Shown here piece after piece: positions 17,823-26,394 of a stretch of 64,000 bases of DNA. A model generated the notes under the pieces. The model ran no database searches. It was not told the origin of the DNA and saw nothing but the letters and a program-made list of their open reading frames with translations. The stretch spans positions 186,001-250,000 of the forward strand of contig NZ_QHKS01000009.1 of NCBI RefSeq assembly GCF_003353175.1. The letters are read 5' to 3'. This stretch comes from Paraburkholderia lacunae (GTDB lineage: Bacteria; Pseudomonadota; Gammaproteobacteria; Burkholderiales; Burkholderiaceae). The position numbers and the translations under genes are program-made. Each line of letters begins with the position of its first letter. Positions within the stretch are counted from its first letter, which is position 1.

Positions 17823-20609
17823 ATGACGATACGCGACACCACTCACCTGCTTCGCAAGCTCAATCCGCACTGCGCAAATGCGCTCGAAGCGGCCGCAAAT
17901 CTCTGTCACGCACGCCTCGCGGGCGAGATCACCGTTGAGCACTGGCTGCTGAAGTTCATCGAGGCCGGTGACGGCGACATTCCGGCGCTCCTACGCCGCT
18001 ACGAAATCGATATCGATGCCGTGTGGAATGCGCTGCTCGAGGCGATTGACCGCGTGCCTCGCGAGCTGCGCGGCAAGCCGTCCCTGTCCCGTTCGCTCGC
18101 TAGCGTGCTGGAAAGCGCCTGGCTGTACGCGTCGTCAGGTGATTCTGCGCAACCGATCCGCTCGGCAAACCTGCTGCAGGCGATTGCGGATGCACCGCAC
18201 CTGCTGCGAGCGACGAACGCCTGGCCGCTGTTGTCCGTCAGTGCGACCCAGATCCAGCGGTTGCTGTCCGAACTGGATCGACACTCGATCGAAGGAGCGC
18301 TGCAACGCGGCGCGGCACCGACGGCAAACGACATAACCCCGCGGAACGAAGCGTCGCCCTCGCCCAACGGCGAGGTGCAATCGACCGATGCTGAGAACCG
18401 GCGCCCTGCAGCGCCGCACCCGGTTACGCGCTCCACGAACGGCGACCCGCTCGCCCGGTTTGCCATCGACCTGACGGAAAAGGCGCGGCGTGGCGGGATC
18501 GACCCCGTGCTCGGCCGCAATCGTGAAATCCAGCAAATGGTCGACGTGCTCGCCCGGCGGCGCAAGAACAACCCGATCCTCGTGGGCGAACCCGGCGTGG
18601 GCAAGACCGCGCTCGTCGAAGGGCTCGCGCTGCGAGTCGCCGAAGGCAGCGTGCCGAATGTGATCCGCGACGTGCGCATCCTCACGCTCGACCTCGGTCT
18701 GTTGCAGGCAGGAGCTGGAGTGAAGGGCGAATTCGAGCAGCGCCTGAAGAACGTGATTGACGAGGTACAGGCATCGCCCGTACCGATCCTGCTTTTCATC
18801 GACGAGGCGCACACGCTGATCGGCACAGGCAACGCCGCCGGCGGCGCCGATGCGGCGAACCTGCTCAAGCCCGCGCTCGCGCGTGGCGAGTTGCGCACCA
18901 TTGCCGCGACGACCTGGTCCGAATACAAGGAATATTTTGAGCGTGACGCCGCACTCGAGCGGCGCTTCCAGCTTATCAAGGTCGACGAGCCGGACGATGC
19001 CGCCGCGTGCCTGATGCTGCGCGGTCTGGCGAGCCGCTATGCGAAATACCACAACGCGCATATCCGTGACGAGGCGATCGTTGCGGCCGTGAGGCTGTCG
19101 CGGCGCTACATTCCGGCGCGACAGCTGCCGGACAAGGCCGTGGATCTGATCGATACGGCCGCTGCACGCGTGCGTATTGGGCTTGAATCACCTCCCTCCG
19201 AGTTGCAGCGCGCACGCGCATCGGTGGCCGCGCTGGAAACGGAGCTTGCCGCGCTCGATGCCGACGTAGAGGCGGGTGTCGAGGGTCTGCAGGCGCGTCT
19301 CGACGCCTTGGCGGGCGCGCTGCTCGACGCAAAGACCGAGCACGACAGTCTCCAGACAAGGTATGAGCGCGAACTCGAACTGGTCAACGCGCTGCATGCG
19401 CAGCGCGAAGCCCACCGGGACACGGGTGACGCCGGCAATGCGCTCGCGGCTGCGCAGCGCGCGCTGATGGACGCGCAGGGCAAGGCGCCGCTCATTTTTG
19501 CCGACGTCAACGCACAGGCCATTGCGCGCGTGGTGGCCGAGTGGACCGGTGTGCCGGTCGGCAATCTGGTCGACGACGAACTCCGGAGTCTGCTGGCGAT
19601 CGAGCAGGACCTCGGCGCGCGTGTCGTCGCGCAGGATGATGCGCTCAGTGCGCTCGCCGAAAGCCTGCGCACGGCAAAGGCGGGCCTCAGGAACGAGCAC
19701 GCACCGCTCGGCGTCTTCCTGCTGGCTGGCCCGTCCGGCGTTGGCAAGACGGAGACGGCGCTCGCACTGGCGGACCTGCTGTTCGGCGGCGAGGCAGCAC
19801 TAACCACGATCAACATGTCGGAATACCAGGAATCGCACACGGTATCCCTGCTTAAAGGGGCGCCTCCGGGCTACGTCGGATACGGCCGCGGCGGAGTGCT
19901 GACCGAGGCGGTACGTCAGCGGCCATACAGCGTCGTGTTGCTCGATGAAGTCGAGAAAGCGCATCGGGACGTGCTCGACATTTTCTATCAGGTCTTCGAT
20001 CGCGGCACCATGCGTGACAGCGAGGGACGCGAGATCGATTTCCGCAACTGTGTGATCCTGATGACGTCCAATCTCGGGAGCGTGCAGATCGACGAGGCCA
20101 CCGCAGAGAATCCGGCGATCTCGCAAGGCGAACTGCTCGAGGCGATTCATCCGGCGCTCGTTGCACACTTCCAGCCGGCGCTGCTTGCCCGGTTCCAGAC
20201 GCTCGTCTACCGGCCGCTCAACGCTGATGCGCTCGCGTCGATCGTGCGGCTGAAGGTCGCGAAAATCGCCGAACGGCTGCGTCGTCAATATGACATCACC
20301 CTTACCTGCGACGACGCATTGACCGGCTCACTCGCGCAGCTATGCCTCGCCCGCGAGTCCGGCGCACGCAACGTCGACGCATTTCTGAATCAGCGCATCC
20401 TTCCAGCCGTCTCGCGCGAACTGCTTGCACGGATGGCGTCCGGTGAAATGCCGGTCGGGATCCGGCTCTCGACGTCCCCCAAGGGGACTTCCTTCGCGGC
20501 GCCCCGCAAGGGGACTTCCTTCGGGGCGTCGGCCGGTGGCAATCTGACGATCGATTTCGTCGACCATGCCGAGGCAGAAACCGTCGCAACCGACTGCACC
20601 GCCAACTGA
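17823..20609 (+). CDS. clpV: T6SS sheath-recycling AAA+ ATPase ClpV (TssH)
   Basis: A 928-residue ClpB/ClpV-type protein. The N-domain (about 1-160) is followed by AAA1 with Walker A GEPGVGKT (about 256-263) and Walker B LLFIDEAHTL, a coiled-coil middle segment (about 455-545), and AAA2 with Walker A GPSGVGKT (about 636-643) and VVLLDEVEKAH. ClpV unfolds contracted TssBC sheath in the cytoplasm. The C-terminal tail (TSPKGTSF...RKGTSFG) is encoded by two units of a dispersed repeat. It is transcribed with hcp and tssE, and the tssE ATG follows after 8 bases. Confidence 0.96.
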   Translation: MTIRDTTHLLRKLNPHCANALEAAANLCHARLAGEITVEHWLLKFIEAGDGDIPALLRRYEIDIDAVWNALLEAIDRVPRELRGKPSLSRSLASVLESAWLYASSGDSAQPIRSANLLQAIADAPHLLRATNAWPLLSVSATQIQRLLSELDRHSIEGALQRGAAPTANDITPRNEASPSPNGEVQSTDAENRRPAAPHPVTRSTNGDPLARFAIDLTEKARRGGIDPVLGRNREIQQMVDVLARRRKNNPILVGEPGVGKTALVEGLALRVAEGSVPNVIRDVRILTLDLGLLQAGAGVKGEFEQRLKNVIDEVQASPVPILLFIDEAHTLIGTGNAAGGADAANLLKPALARGELRTIAATTWSEYKEYFERDAALERRFQLIKVDEPDDAAACLMLRGLASRYAKYHNAHIRDEAIVAAVRLSRRYIPARQLPDKAVDLIDTAAARVRIGLESPPSELQRARASVAALETELAALDADVEAGVEGLQARLDALAGALLDAKTEHDSLQTRYERELELVNALHAQREAHRDTGDAGNALAAAQRALMDAQGKAPLIFADVNAQAIARVVAEWTGVPVGNLVDDELRSLLAIEQDLGARVVAQDDALSALAESLRTAKAGLRNEHAPLGVFLLAGPSGVGKTETALALADLLFGGEAALTTINMSEYQESHTVSLLKGAPPGYVGYGRGGVLTEAVRQRPYSVVLLDEVEKAHRDVLDIFYQVFDRGTMRDSEGREIDFRNCVILMTSNLGSVQIDEATAENPAISQGELLEAIHPALVAHFQPALLARFQTLVYRPLNADALASIVRLKVAKIAERLRRQYDITLTCDDALTGSLAQLCLARESGARNVDAFLNQRILPAVSRELLARMASGEMPVGIRLSTSPKGTSFAAPRKGTSFGASAGGNLTIDFVDHAEAETVATDCTAN
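20471..20530 (-). repeat. dispersed GC-rich repeat inside clpV 3' end
   Basis: Read on the minus strand it holds two tandem units, GCCCCGAAGGAAGTCCCC and a variant with GCCGCGAAGGAAG. It is the same unit as at 17012-17064 but inverted relative to the gene, so the two copies encode different peptides (KGTSF here, PKEVP there). Confidence 0.7.
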
Positions 20610-20617
20610 GGAAAGGT

Positions 20618-21052
20618 ATGCCGACAGGTCCTTCGCTCTATGACATGCTGCTAGGACACATTGGTGGTGTGTCGCTCGATGCCTACGACGACAAGACACT
20701 CGAAATCCTCAGCGTCCAGGAAAACATCAGGCGCATTCTCAACACGCGCGCGGGTTCGCTCAAGCACCTGCCCGACTACGGATTGCTCGATCTCACGAAC
20801 ATCTACCAGGCGCTGCCGGCATCCGCCCAACTGCTCAAGCAGCAGATGGAAACCGCACTGCTCGCCTACGAGCCACGGATCCGGGCGATCGACATCGATC
20901 TGGACGAAGTGCCGGATCCGGGCCTGAAGGTCAGCTACGTGATGATCTGCCACCTGAAGAAGGCGGGACTCGTGCGGTTCGGGACATATTTCGAGCCGCC
21001 GGACCGCATGCGGGTCGAGCGGCGGGTGTCGGCGAAGGACACCCATTCGTGA
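20618..21052 (+). CDS. tssE: T6SS baseplate protein TssE (gp25-like)
   Basis: A 144-residue GPW/gp25-family protein. The family core ILSVQENIRRILNTRAGSLKHLPDYGL (residues about 28-54) is followed by a beta-rich end. TssE initiates sheath assembly at the baseplate. AGGAAAGG lies just before the ATG. It is the last gene of this operon, and recombinase debris follows directly. Confidence 0.93.
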   Translation: MPTGPSLYDMLLGHIGGVSLDAYDDKTLEILSVQENIRRILNTRAGSLKHLPDYGLLDLTNIYQALPASAQLLKQQMETALLAYEPRIRAIDIDLDEVPDPGLKVSYVMICHLKKAGLVRFGTYFEPPDRMRVERRVSAKDTHS

Positions 21053-21053
21053 T

Positions 21054-21167
21054 GCGCGGGAGATTTTCAGCCGGATTAGCTAGCGGCTCGCGCAAGGCTC
21101 ATCGGTATCCGAGCTTGCGCGTGTCTACGGGATGACTCGGCAAACGGTCCGTCTGAAAGCGAAGGGT
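21054..21167 (+). pseudogene. recombinase/transposase helix-turn-helix remnant
   Basis: In one frame the bases after tssE read AREIFSRIS, a stop, then RLAQGSSVSELARVYGMTRQTVRLK. This matches the C-terminal helix-turn-helix pattern of serine resolvases/invertases (G-x-SVSE-x-AR-x-x-G-x-x-RQTV). The in-frame TAG at 21081 and the absence of a catalytic domain make it a fragment. It suggests past insertion or excision at this edge of the T6SS locus. Confidence 0.5.
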
Positions 21168-21222
21168 TCCACGAGTCCACGCCTGATTTCAACGCCGTCT
21201 GCGCCCGCTGCTGGACGCAGGA

Positions 21223-21624
21223 TTATTCGGCCTTCGCCGAATTTGCCGGATCGGTTTGAGCCGTCGGTGCGGAAGCCTCTTTAGGCGGCGCCTCTTCCTT
21301 GATCTCATAGGACGAGTCGCGCACCCAACGGCTCAGGTCCTTGCTAATCACAATGGTCGTGCGATCAAGGATCGAACAGGTCCCCTTGAACGCGCCCCAC
21401 ACGCCGCCGACCGACCAGCGGTTAATCCTGGTGTGACGGGTGACCTTGCCGTCTTCAATCAGATCCGCCGACACCGCCGTAGCCTTGGGTCCACTCCACG
21501 CGCCGCCGCCGACGCCCAGTACGTGGGTGATCTGCAATCTGAGAATCCTTGCACCCCCTGCGTCGGTTTGCGATGCGATGGTACCCCGCGCGCAGGCTGG
21601 TAATCGAGCGCATGCGTGGAAAAG
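21223..21624 (-). pseudogene. truncated conserved hypothetical protein
   Basis: A minus-strand frame of good coding quality reads ILRLQITHVLGVGGGAWSG, then SADLIEDGKVTRHTRINR, then a WGAFKGTCSILDR segment and a Pro/Ala-rich tail ending at 21223. The frame is open upstream to a TGA at about 21623 but contains no ATG, only TTG at 21537. The N-terminus, where a signal peptide or lipobox would be expected, therefore seems lost or frameshifted. I do not recognise a named family. A functional product from TTG is possible but lacks a clear ribosome site. Confidence 0.5.
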
Positions 21625-21803
21625 TCAAATCCTTGGGAAGGCGCCAAAACGCGGAGCGAGCCCAGCGAAAAGCACACGCTGCGACAGGGGTGATGATTGC
21701 GCGAGGTCGAGAGCCGGAGCGCCTCATGCTGCCAAGTCATCCGAGTTGCGGACAAATGGAGGGGAAAGTCTAAGACGGGACTTTTTGCAGCTGTTCGTGC
21801 TAC

Positions 21804-21831
21804 CCACTGATGTCGTTTACGACATCAGTGG
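21804..21831. repeat. perfect 12-bp palindrome with TTTA loop
   Basis: CCACTGATGTCG (21804-21815), loop TTTA, CGACATCAGTGG (21820-21831). It lies 43 bases beyond the 3' end of the tRNA on the minus strand. No T-run follows on either strand, so a classic Rho-independent terminator is not clear. It could be a tRNA 3' processing/termination hairpin or a protein/recombinase site. Confidence 0.6.
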
Positions 21832-21873
21832 CGAAACGCCACACAGAGAAACCGCTGAAAGCCTTGTGGCTAT

Positions 21874-21949
21874 TGGCGCGCCCGGCTGGGATCGAACCAG
21901 CAACCCCTGCCTTCGGAGGGCAGTACTCTATCCATTGAGCTACGGGCGC
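21874..21949 (-). tRNA. tRNA-Arg (anticodon CCG)
   Basis: A complete cloverleaf on the minus strand. The acceptor stem is GCGCCCG/CGGGCGC, the D-arm GCTCAATGGATAGAGT, the anticodon stem CTGCC/GGCAG with loop CTCCGAA (anticodon CCG at 21914-21916, reading CGG codons), and the T-arm GCTGG TTCGATC CCAGC. The CCA end is encoded (21874-21876). tRNA-Arg genes are frequent integration sites, which fits the recombinase debris nearby. Confidence 0.95.
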
Positions 21950-22245
21950 TTCAACACGAAAGCGCGGCAACCCGAACGGGAGCCGCGCCAAAGCGAGACC
22001 GGAAGGATACCCGGTTTCGGTCAAACCGTCCACCGGGCGGCCCGTATGGCGATATTTGGCGCGTCAAAACCGCCACCCGAGCGCCGCAAGGCGCGCCCCA
22101 CGATGCGGGTAAACGCCTGCTGAACACCTCGCCGCGCCGCTCGCCGCCGCAGAAACGTTGCGTCTATAATCGTCCCTGGCTAATTCAAGAACAAGAAGTT
22201 GCCGTCACGCTGTACCGCTCACATACCCACGGAGACGAGACAAGC

Positions 22246-23148
22246 ATGAGCGAAGCACCACACGGAGCCCCGATCAAAACCCCCAAGCAGCTCGTCGCCG
22301 CGATCATTGCGGGGTTTGCTGTCCCGATCTTTATCATCGTTCTGCTGGCGGCCTACGTCGATGTTTCGACTCGTACCGGCGCCGGCACAGACAGTCTCTC
22401 CGAAGCCGCGGTCAGCGCCCGCATCAAGCCGTTGGCGCAGGTCGACATTCGTGACGCCAATGCGCCGCGCGTCTACAAATCGGGCGAAGAAGTCTACAAG
22501 GCCGTTTGCTCCGCGTGTCACGCGTCGGGCACGGCAGGCGCGCCGAAATTCACCAATACCGCCGACTGGGCGCCGCGCATCGCGCAAGGCTTCGACACGC
22601 TCCTGCATACGGCGCTGACCGGCAAGGGCGCGATGCCCGCGCGCGGCGGCACCAGCCCTGACGACTACAGCGACTTCGAAGTCGCCCGCGCGGTGGCTTA
22701 CATGGCCAACAACTCCGGCGCGAGCTTCCCTGAACCGGCTCAGAGCGCAGCTGCGGCTTCGGGCGCGGCCGCAGCGTCGGGCGCCGCCGCCGCGACGGCG
22801 GGTGCGTCGGATACCGGCGCCGCCCAAGCCGCTGCCGCCCTGGCAGCGATGGCAAGCGTGCCGCAAGCAGCCGCGCCGGCAGCCGGCACCACGCAAAGCG
22901 CGGATGCATCGCAAGCCGGCAAGGCGCTGTATCAGCAGGTTTGCCAGGCGTGTCACGCGGCAGGCGTGCTGAACGCACCGAAATTCGGCGACAAGGATGC
23001 CTGGGCGGCACGTCTGAAAGAGCCGATGGACACCGTCTACAACTACGCGCTGCACGGCAAGGGCGCGATGCCGGCGAAAGGCGGCTCCACTGCATCCGAT
23101 GCGGACGTCAAAGCCGCTGTCGATTACATGGTCAGCGCGGCGAAGTAA
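22246..23148 (+). CDS. membrane-anchored dihaem cytochrome c (c5-like)
   Basis: A 300-residue protein. The N-terminal transmembrane helix (about 18-37) is uncleaved-looking. The first haem domain has CSACH with GKGAMPARGG as axial-Met loop. An Ala/Ser-rich linker (about 165-220) follows, then a second domain with CQACH and GKGAMPAKGG. The two domains resemble each other, as if duplicated. It probably carries electrons on the periplasmic face of the inner membrane to a terminal oxidase or reductase. A TATAAT at 22165-22170 may be its -10 box, though no good -35 is visible. Confidence 0.9.
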   Translation: MSEAPHGAPIKTPKQLVAAIIAGFAVPIFIIVLLAAYVDVSTRTGAGTDSLSEAAVSARIKPLAQVDIRDANAPRVYKSGEEVYKAVCSACHASGTAGAPKFTNTADWAPRIAQGFDTLLHTALTGKGAMPARGGTSPDDYSDFEVARAVAYMANNSGASFPEPAQSAAAASGAAAASGAAAATAGASDTGAAQAAAALAAMASVPQAAAPAAGTTQSADASQAGKALYQQVCQACHAAGVLNAPKFGDKDAWAARLKEPMDTVYNYALHGKGAMPAKGGSTASDADVKAAVDYMVSAAK

Positions 23149-23177
23149 CCCGCTTCTCCGCCGTTTCCGGCAAAACG

Positions 23178-23217
23178 AAAAATCCCTGCACCGCGGCTAC
23201 ACGGGCAGGGATTTTTT
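23178..23217. terminator. bidirectional terminator between convergent genes
   Basis: AATCCCTGC (23181-23189) and GCAGGGATT (23205-23213) form the stem, flanked by an A-run on the left and TTTTTT on the right. It sits between the cytochrome gene (+) and the NTF2-like gene (-), so it can serve both. Confidence 0.85.
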
Positions 23218-23231
23218 ACGCGTGATTCGTT

Positions 23232-23837
23232 TTACGCGCCGTTGCCGGTATGCGCGTCGTCAGGTACAACAACAACCATCGCCGGCCGGCTGAACGCCTC
23301 GACGAAGGTCAGCGCCGGCGTACTTCGCGCGAGCGACGTGAGATGCTCGTGCAAGTCAGCCGGCGCGAGCCACGGATAGCTCAAGCCCTTTTGCAACGTC
23401 GCGAGCAAGGCACCGTCCGCATCGGGCACGACGTCCATGCGGGCGATGTGGATGTGAAAACCCGTGACGCTAGCGGCTTCGTCGAACGTCCACCGGTACA
23501 CGCCGTGGCCGACGCGCAAGGCGCCGGTCGCGGGTTCGCGCATCACCACCAGCCACGGCAAAGCGTCGATCGTGCGGTCATTGATGGTCAGCGAGTCGCA
23601 CACGTAATAAGTGCGGCACTGCGCATACTGAGCGCCAAAGTCGCTCACGAGCGTTTTCGCGATCGCATCGGTTCCGACAGTGCGCGCCGGAAACGCGATA
23701 TTCGACGTCGCCAACGAAATGGTCAGCACCGCGTCCAGCGCAAAGGCCTCGGTGATGCGTTCGGCGCGCGTGTTGTCCTTCGCGTCGATGTAGGTTTCGA
23801 GCGCGCGGCGATAGTGCGCGAGGGGCGGCGTGGTCAT
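23232..23837 (-). CDS. NTF2/SnoaL-like domain protein
   Basis: A 201-residue protein. The N-terminal 140 residues follow the SnoaL/NTF2-like pattern (helical start YRRALETYIDAKD, then alternating strands with TWRFDE-like VYRWTFDE). The start is ATG 23837 with GGAG upstream; the frame extends 21 codons further without a better start. There is no signal peptide. Substrate and pathway are unknown; such folds serve as small-molecule binding domains or isomerases. Confidence 0.6.
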   Translation of the reverse strand: MTTPPLAHYRRALETYIDAKDNTRAERITEAFALDAVLTISLATSNIAFPARTVGTDAIAKTLVSDFGAQYAQCRTYYVCDSLTINDRTIDALPWLVVMREPATGALRVGHGVYRWTFDEAASVTGFHIHIARMDVVPDADGALLATLQKGLSYPWLAPADLHEHLTSLARSTPALTFVEAFSRPAMVVVVPDDAHTGNGA

Positions 23838-23957
23838 GCAACGGTCTCCGGGTAACGTCCAGTTATCGAGCCGTGCCACTGTAGCGCCGGCGCCCTTCAA
23901 ATCCGCCGATGCACCTGCCGCGCGCGGGGTCTTGCCAACGCGCGATCGCGTCCGCGT

Positions 23958-26048
23958 TCAGGGTTTCTGCAAGAGCGCCTTCAAACTCGCGAGCCGGTCT
24001 TTCGGCGACATCGGCGCTTCCTCGGGAGTCGGCGGCGGCGCATCGTCGAGCAGCATTTCGGGGATGAAGCGCGACGGCTCGCACACCACCGTTTCGCGCG
24101 CCCGCTTGCGCTTCTTGCACCAGTTCAGATGCAGGCTGCGCTGCGCCCGCGTGATCGCGACGTACATCAGGCGGCGCTCTTCCTCGATGCGCGCGTCGTC
24201 GATCGGTTCGTCGTCGGCGCCGCCGCGGTGCGGCATGATGCCTTCCTCGACGCCCACCAGAAACACGTGCGGATACTCCAGCCCCTTCGATGCGTGCACC
24301 GTCGAGAGTCGCACCGCGTCCGGATCTTCTTCCTTGCCTTCGAGCATCGACATCAGCGCGACCGTCTGGATCAGGCCGAGCAGATTCTTGCCGGTGTCGG
24401 CGAGGCCGTCGGCGTTGTCGTAGCCGGTTGCTTCTCCGCCGTTGGCAAGGTCGGGCTCAGCCTTGGTGCCCCTGCGCTTGAGCCATTCGATGAACTCGAG
24501 CACGTTCTGCCACTTGGCCTGCGCCTGACGTTCGTCGAATGCGTCGTACAGATAGGCTTCGTAGTGGATCGCGTCCATCAGTTCGTCGAGCAAGGTGCCC
24601 GCGGCATCCTTCTCGGCGCGATCGGTGAGACGCTGCATGAAATCGCAGAAAACGCGCATCGGCTCGATCTGACGCGGCGACAGCCGCGCCTCGATGCCGC
24701 CCATGTACACCGCCTCGAACAGCGACACCTTGGCCTGGCCGGCGAACGAGCCGAGCGCCTCGAGCGTCGTATTGCCGACGCCGCGGCGCGGCGTGGTGAT
24801 CGCGCGGATGAAGGCAGGGTCGTCGTTCGCGTTGGCAATCAGGCGCAGATAGGCGCAAATATCCTTGATCTCGGCTTTGTCGAAGAACGACTGCCCACCG
24901 GACAGCACATACGGAATCCGTTCGCGCCGCAGCACCTGCTCGAAGATGCGCGCCTGAAAATTGCCGCGATACAGGATCGCGTAGTCGCGGAAATTCGCGC
25001 GCCGCTCGAACTTGTGCGCGGACAGGCGGAACACCACGGATTCCGCTTCGTGCTCTTCGTCGTTGCACGGCGTGACGGTGATCGAGTCGCCCATGCCGTG
25101 TTCGGACCACAGCTTCTTCTCGAACAACTTCGGGTTGTTCGCTATCACATTGTTGGCGGCGGTCAGAATGCGCACCGTCGAACGGTAGTTCTGCTCCAGC
25201 TTCACAAGATGCAGCTTCGGGAAATCCTTGCCGAGCTGCGCGAGGTTCTCGAGCGTCGCGCCGCGCCAGCCGTAGATCGCCTGGTCGTCGTCGCCCACCG
25301 CCGTGAACGCCGCGCGCGGACCGGCCAGCAGCTTCAGCAACTCGTACTGGCAGGCATTGGTGTCCTGATACTCGTCGATCAGCAGATAGCGCAGCTTGTT
25401 CTGCCAGCGGTCGCGCACCTGCTCGTTCTTCGCGAAGAGTTCGGCGGGCAGGCGGATCAGGTCGTCGAAATCGACCGCCTGATACGCGTGCAGCGTCGCC
25501 ACGTAGTTGCGATAGACGATCGCGGCCTGGTGTTCGTCCTCGTTCGCGGCGATCGCGATGGCCTCTTCGGGCATGATCAGGCCGTTTTTCCACAGTGAGA
25601 TGATCGACTGGATCTTGCGAATGAAACCCTTGTCCGTCGAACCGACCTGTTCCTGAATCATGCCGAAGCAGTCGTCCGAATCCATGATCGAGAACTGCGG
25701 CTTCAGGCCGACGTGTTCGGCCTCCTGACGCAGGATCTGCACGCCGAGCGAGTGGAAGGTGCAGACCGTCAACTGGTTGACGGGCACTTTGCGGCCTTCC
25801 TTGCCGGGCGTGGTGAGCGTCTTGCCTTCGAGCAGCTTGCCGACGCGCTCGCGCATTTCCGCCGCGGCCTTGTTCGTGAACGTGACGGCGGCGATGTGGC
25901 GCGGCTCGAAGCCTTTGGCTTCGATCAGGTGCGCGATTTTCTGCGTGATCACGCGCGTCTTGCCGCTGCCTGCACCGGCGAGCACGAGACACGGACCGTC
26001 GAGATAACGGACCGCTTCATTTTGAGCGGGGTTCAGGCCTGCTGACAT
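23958..26048 (-). CDS. rep: ATP-dependent DNA helicase Rep/UvrD family
   Basis: A 696-residue superfamily 1A helicase. Motif I is LAGAGSGKT (23-31), Ia VTFTNKAA, II LLIDEYQDTN, III AVGDDDQAIYGWRGA, IV LEQNYRS, V LSTVHASKGLEY and VI YVAITRAQ. It is a 3'-5' translocase used to clear proteins from DNA and restart forks; the length and motif set suit Rep rather than the longer UvrD. The start at 26048 (MSAGLNPAQNEAV) is the usual Rep start. A 489-codon frame on the opposite strand is a shadow. Confidence 0.93.
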   Translation of the reverse strand: MSAGLNPAQNEAVRYLDGPCLVLAGAGSGKTRVITQKIAHLIEAKGFEPRHIAAVTFTNKAAAEMRERVGKLLEGKTLTTPGKEGRKVPVNQLTVCTFHSLGVQILRQEAEHVGLKPQFSIMDSDDCFGMIQEQVGSTDKGFIRKIQSIISLWKNGLIMPEEAIAIAANEDEHQAAIVYRNYVATLHAYQAVDFDDLIRLPAELFAKNEQVRDRWQNKLRYLLIDEYQDTNACQYELLKLLAGPRAAFTAVGDDDQAIYGWRGATLENLAQLGKDFPKLHLVKLEQNYRSTVRILTAANNVIANNPKLFEKKLWSEHGMGDSITVTPCNDEEHEAESVVFRLSAHKFERRANFRDYAILYRGNFQARIFEQVLRRERIPYVLSGGQSFFDKAEIKDICAYLRLIANANDDPAFIRAITTPRRGVGNTTLEALGSFAGQAKVSLFEAVYMGGIEARLSPRQIEPMRVFCDFMQRLTDRAEKDAAGTLLDELMDAIHYEAYLYDAFDERQAQAKWQNVLEFIEWLKRRGTKAEPDLANGGEATGYDNADGLADTGKNLLGLIQTVALMSMLEGKEEDPDAVRLSTVHASKGLEYPHVFLVGVEEGIMPHRGGADDEPIDDARIEEERRLMYVAITRAQRSLHLNWCKKRKRARETVVCEPSRFIPEMLLDDAPPPTPEEAPMSPKDRLASLKALLQKP

Positions 26049-26394
26049 CGTCTGTGGATGGGTAATGCGGTTGAGGGCGCTTGGGTGCGGGTCGCTGGAC
26101 CGAAGGCCCGGGGGCATGCTGCACGGGGCGGGCGGCTGGAACGGGCGCCTCTCGTGGTGCGAAGGGCGTTCCGGCGCGCCGCGATCCGCGCGAGAGGAGC
26201 GATGTTAACACGGAAGACCCACGGAAGACCCACGGAAGCCCGCCGTGGCTGCCTTAACAACCGCGACGACAGATCTCCCCGACAGACGCCCGCGACGACG
26301 CAGACAGTCCGTCTTCAGGACATGCCACAATTACGTCGTTGCGCGCCGTCGCCGCGGTGGCAAAGCGGCGCGCCGTTTTTGCAGGAAGACACGC
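26049..26394. other. divergent spacer between rep and oxidoreductase
   Basis: 346 bases with no convincing gene. It holds the 11-bp tandem repeat at 26211-26241 and presumably two divergent promoters; I cannot point to clear -35/-10 boxes. Confidence 0.5.
26211..26241 (+). repeat. 11-bp tandem repeat, 2.8 copies
   Basis: CGGAAGACCCA is present twice back to back (26211-26221, 26222-26232), followed by CGGAAGCCC. It lies in the rep/oxidoreductase spacer. Confidence 0.75.

Noticed and set aside
24129..25598. 489-codon plus-strand frame opposite rep
   Set aside because: Antisense to all helicase motifs; shadow of a high-GC gene.
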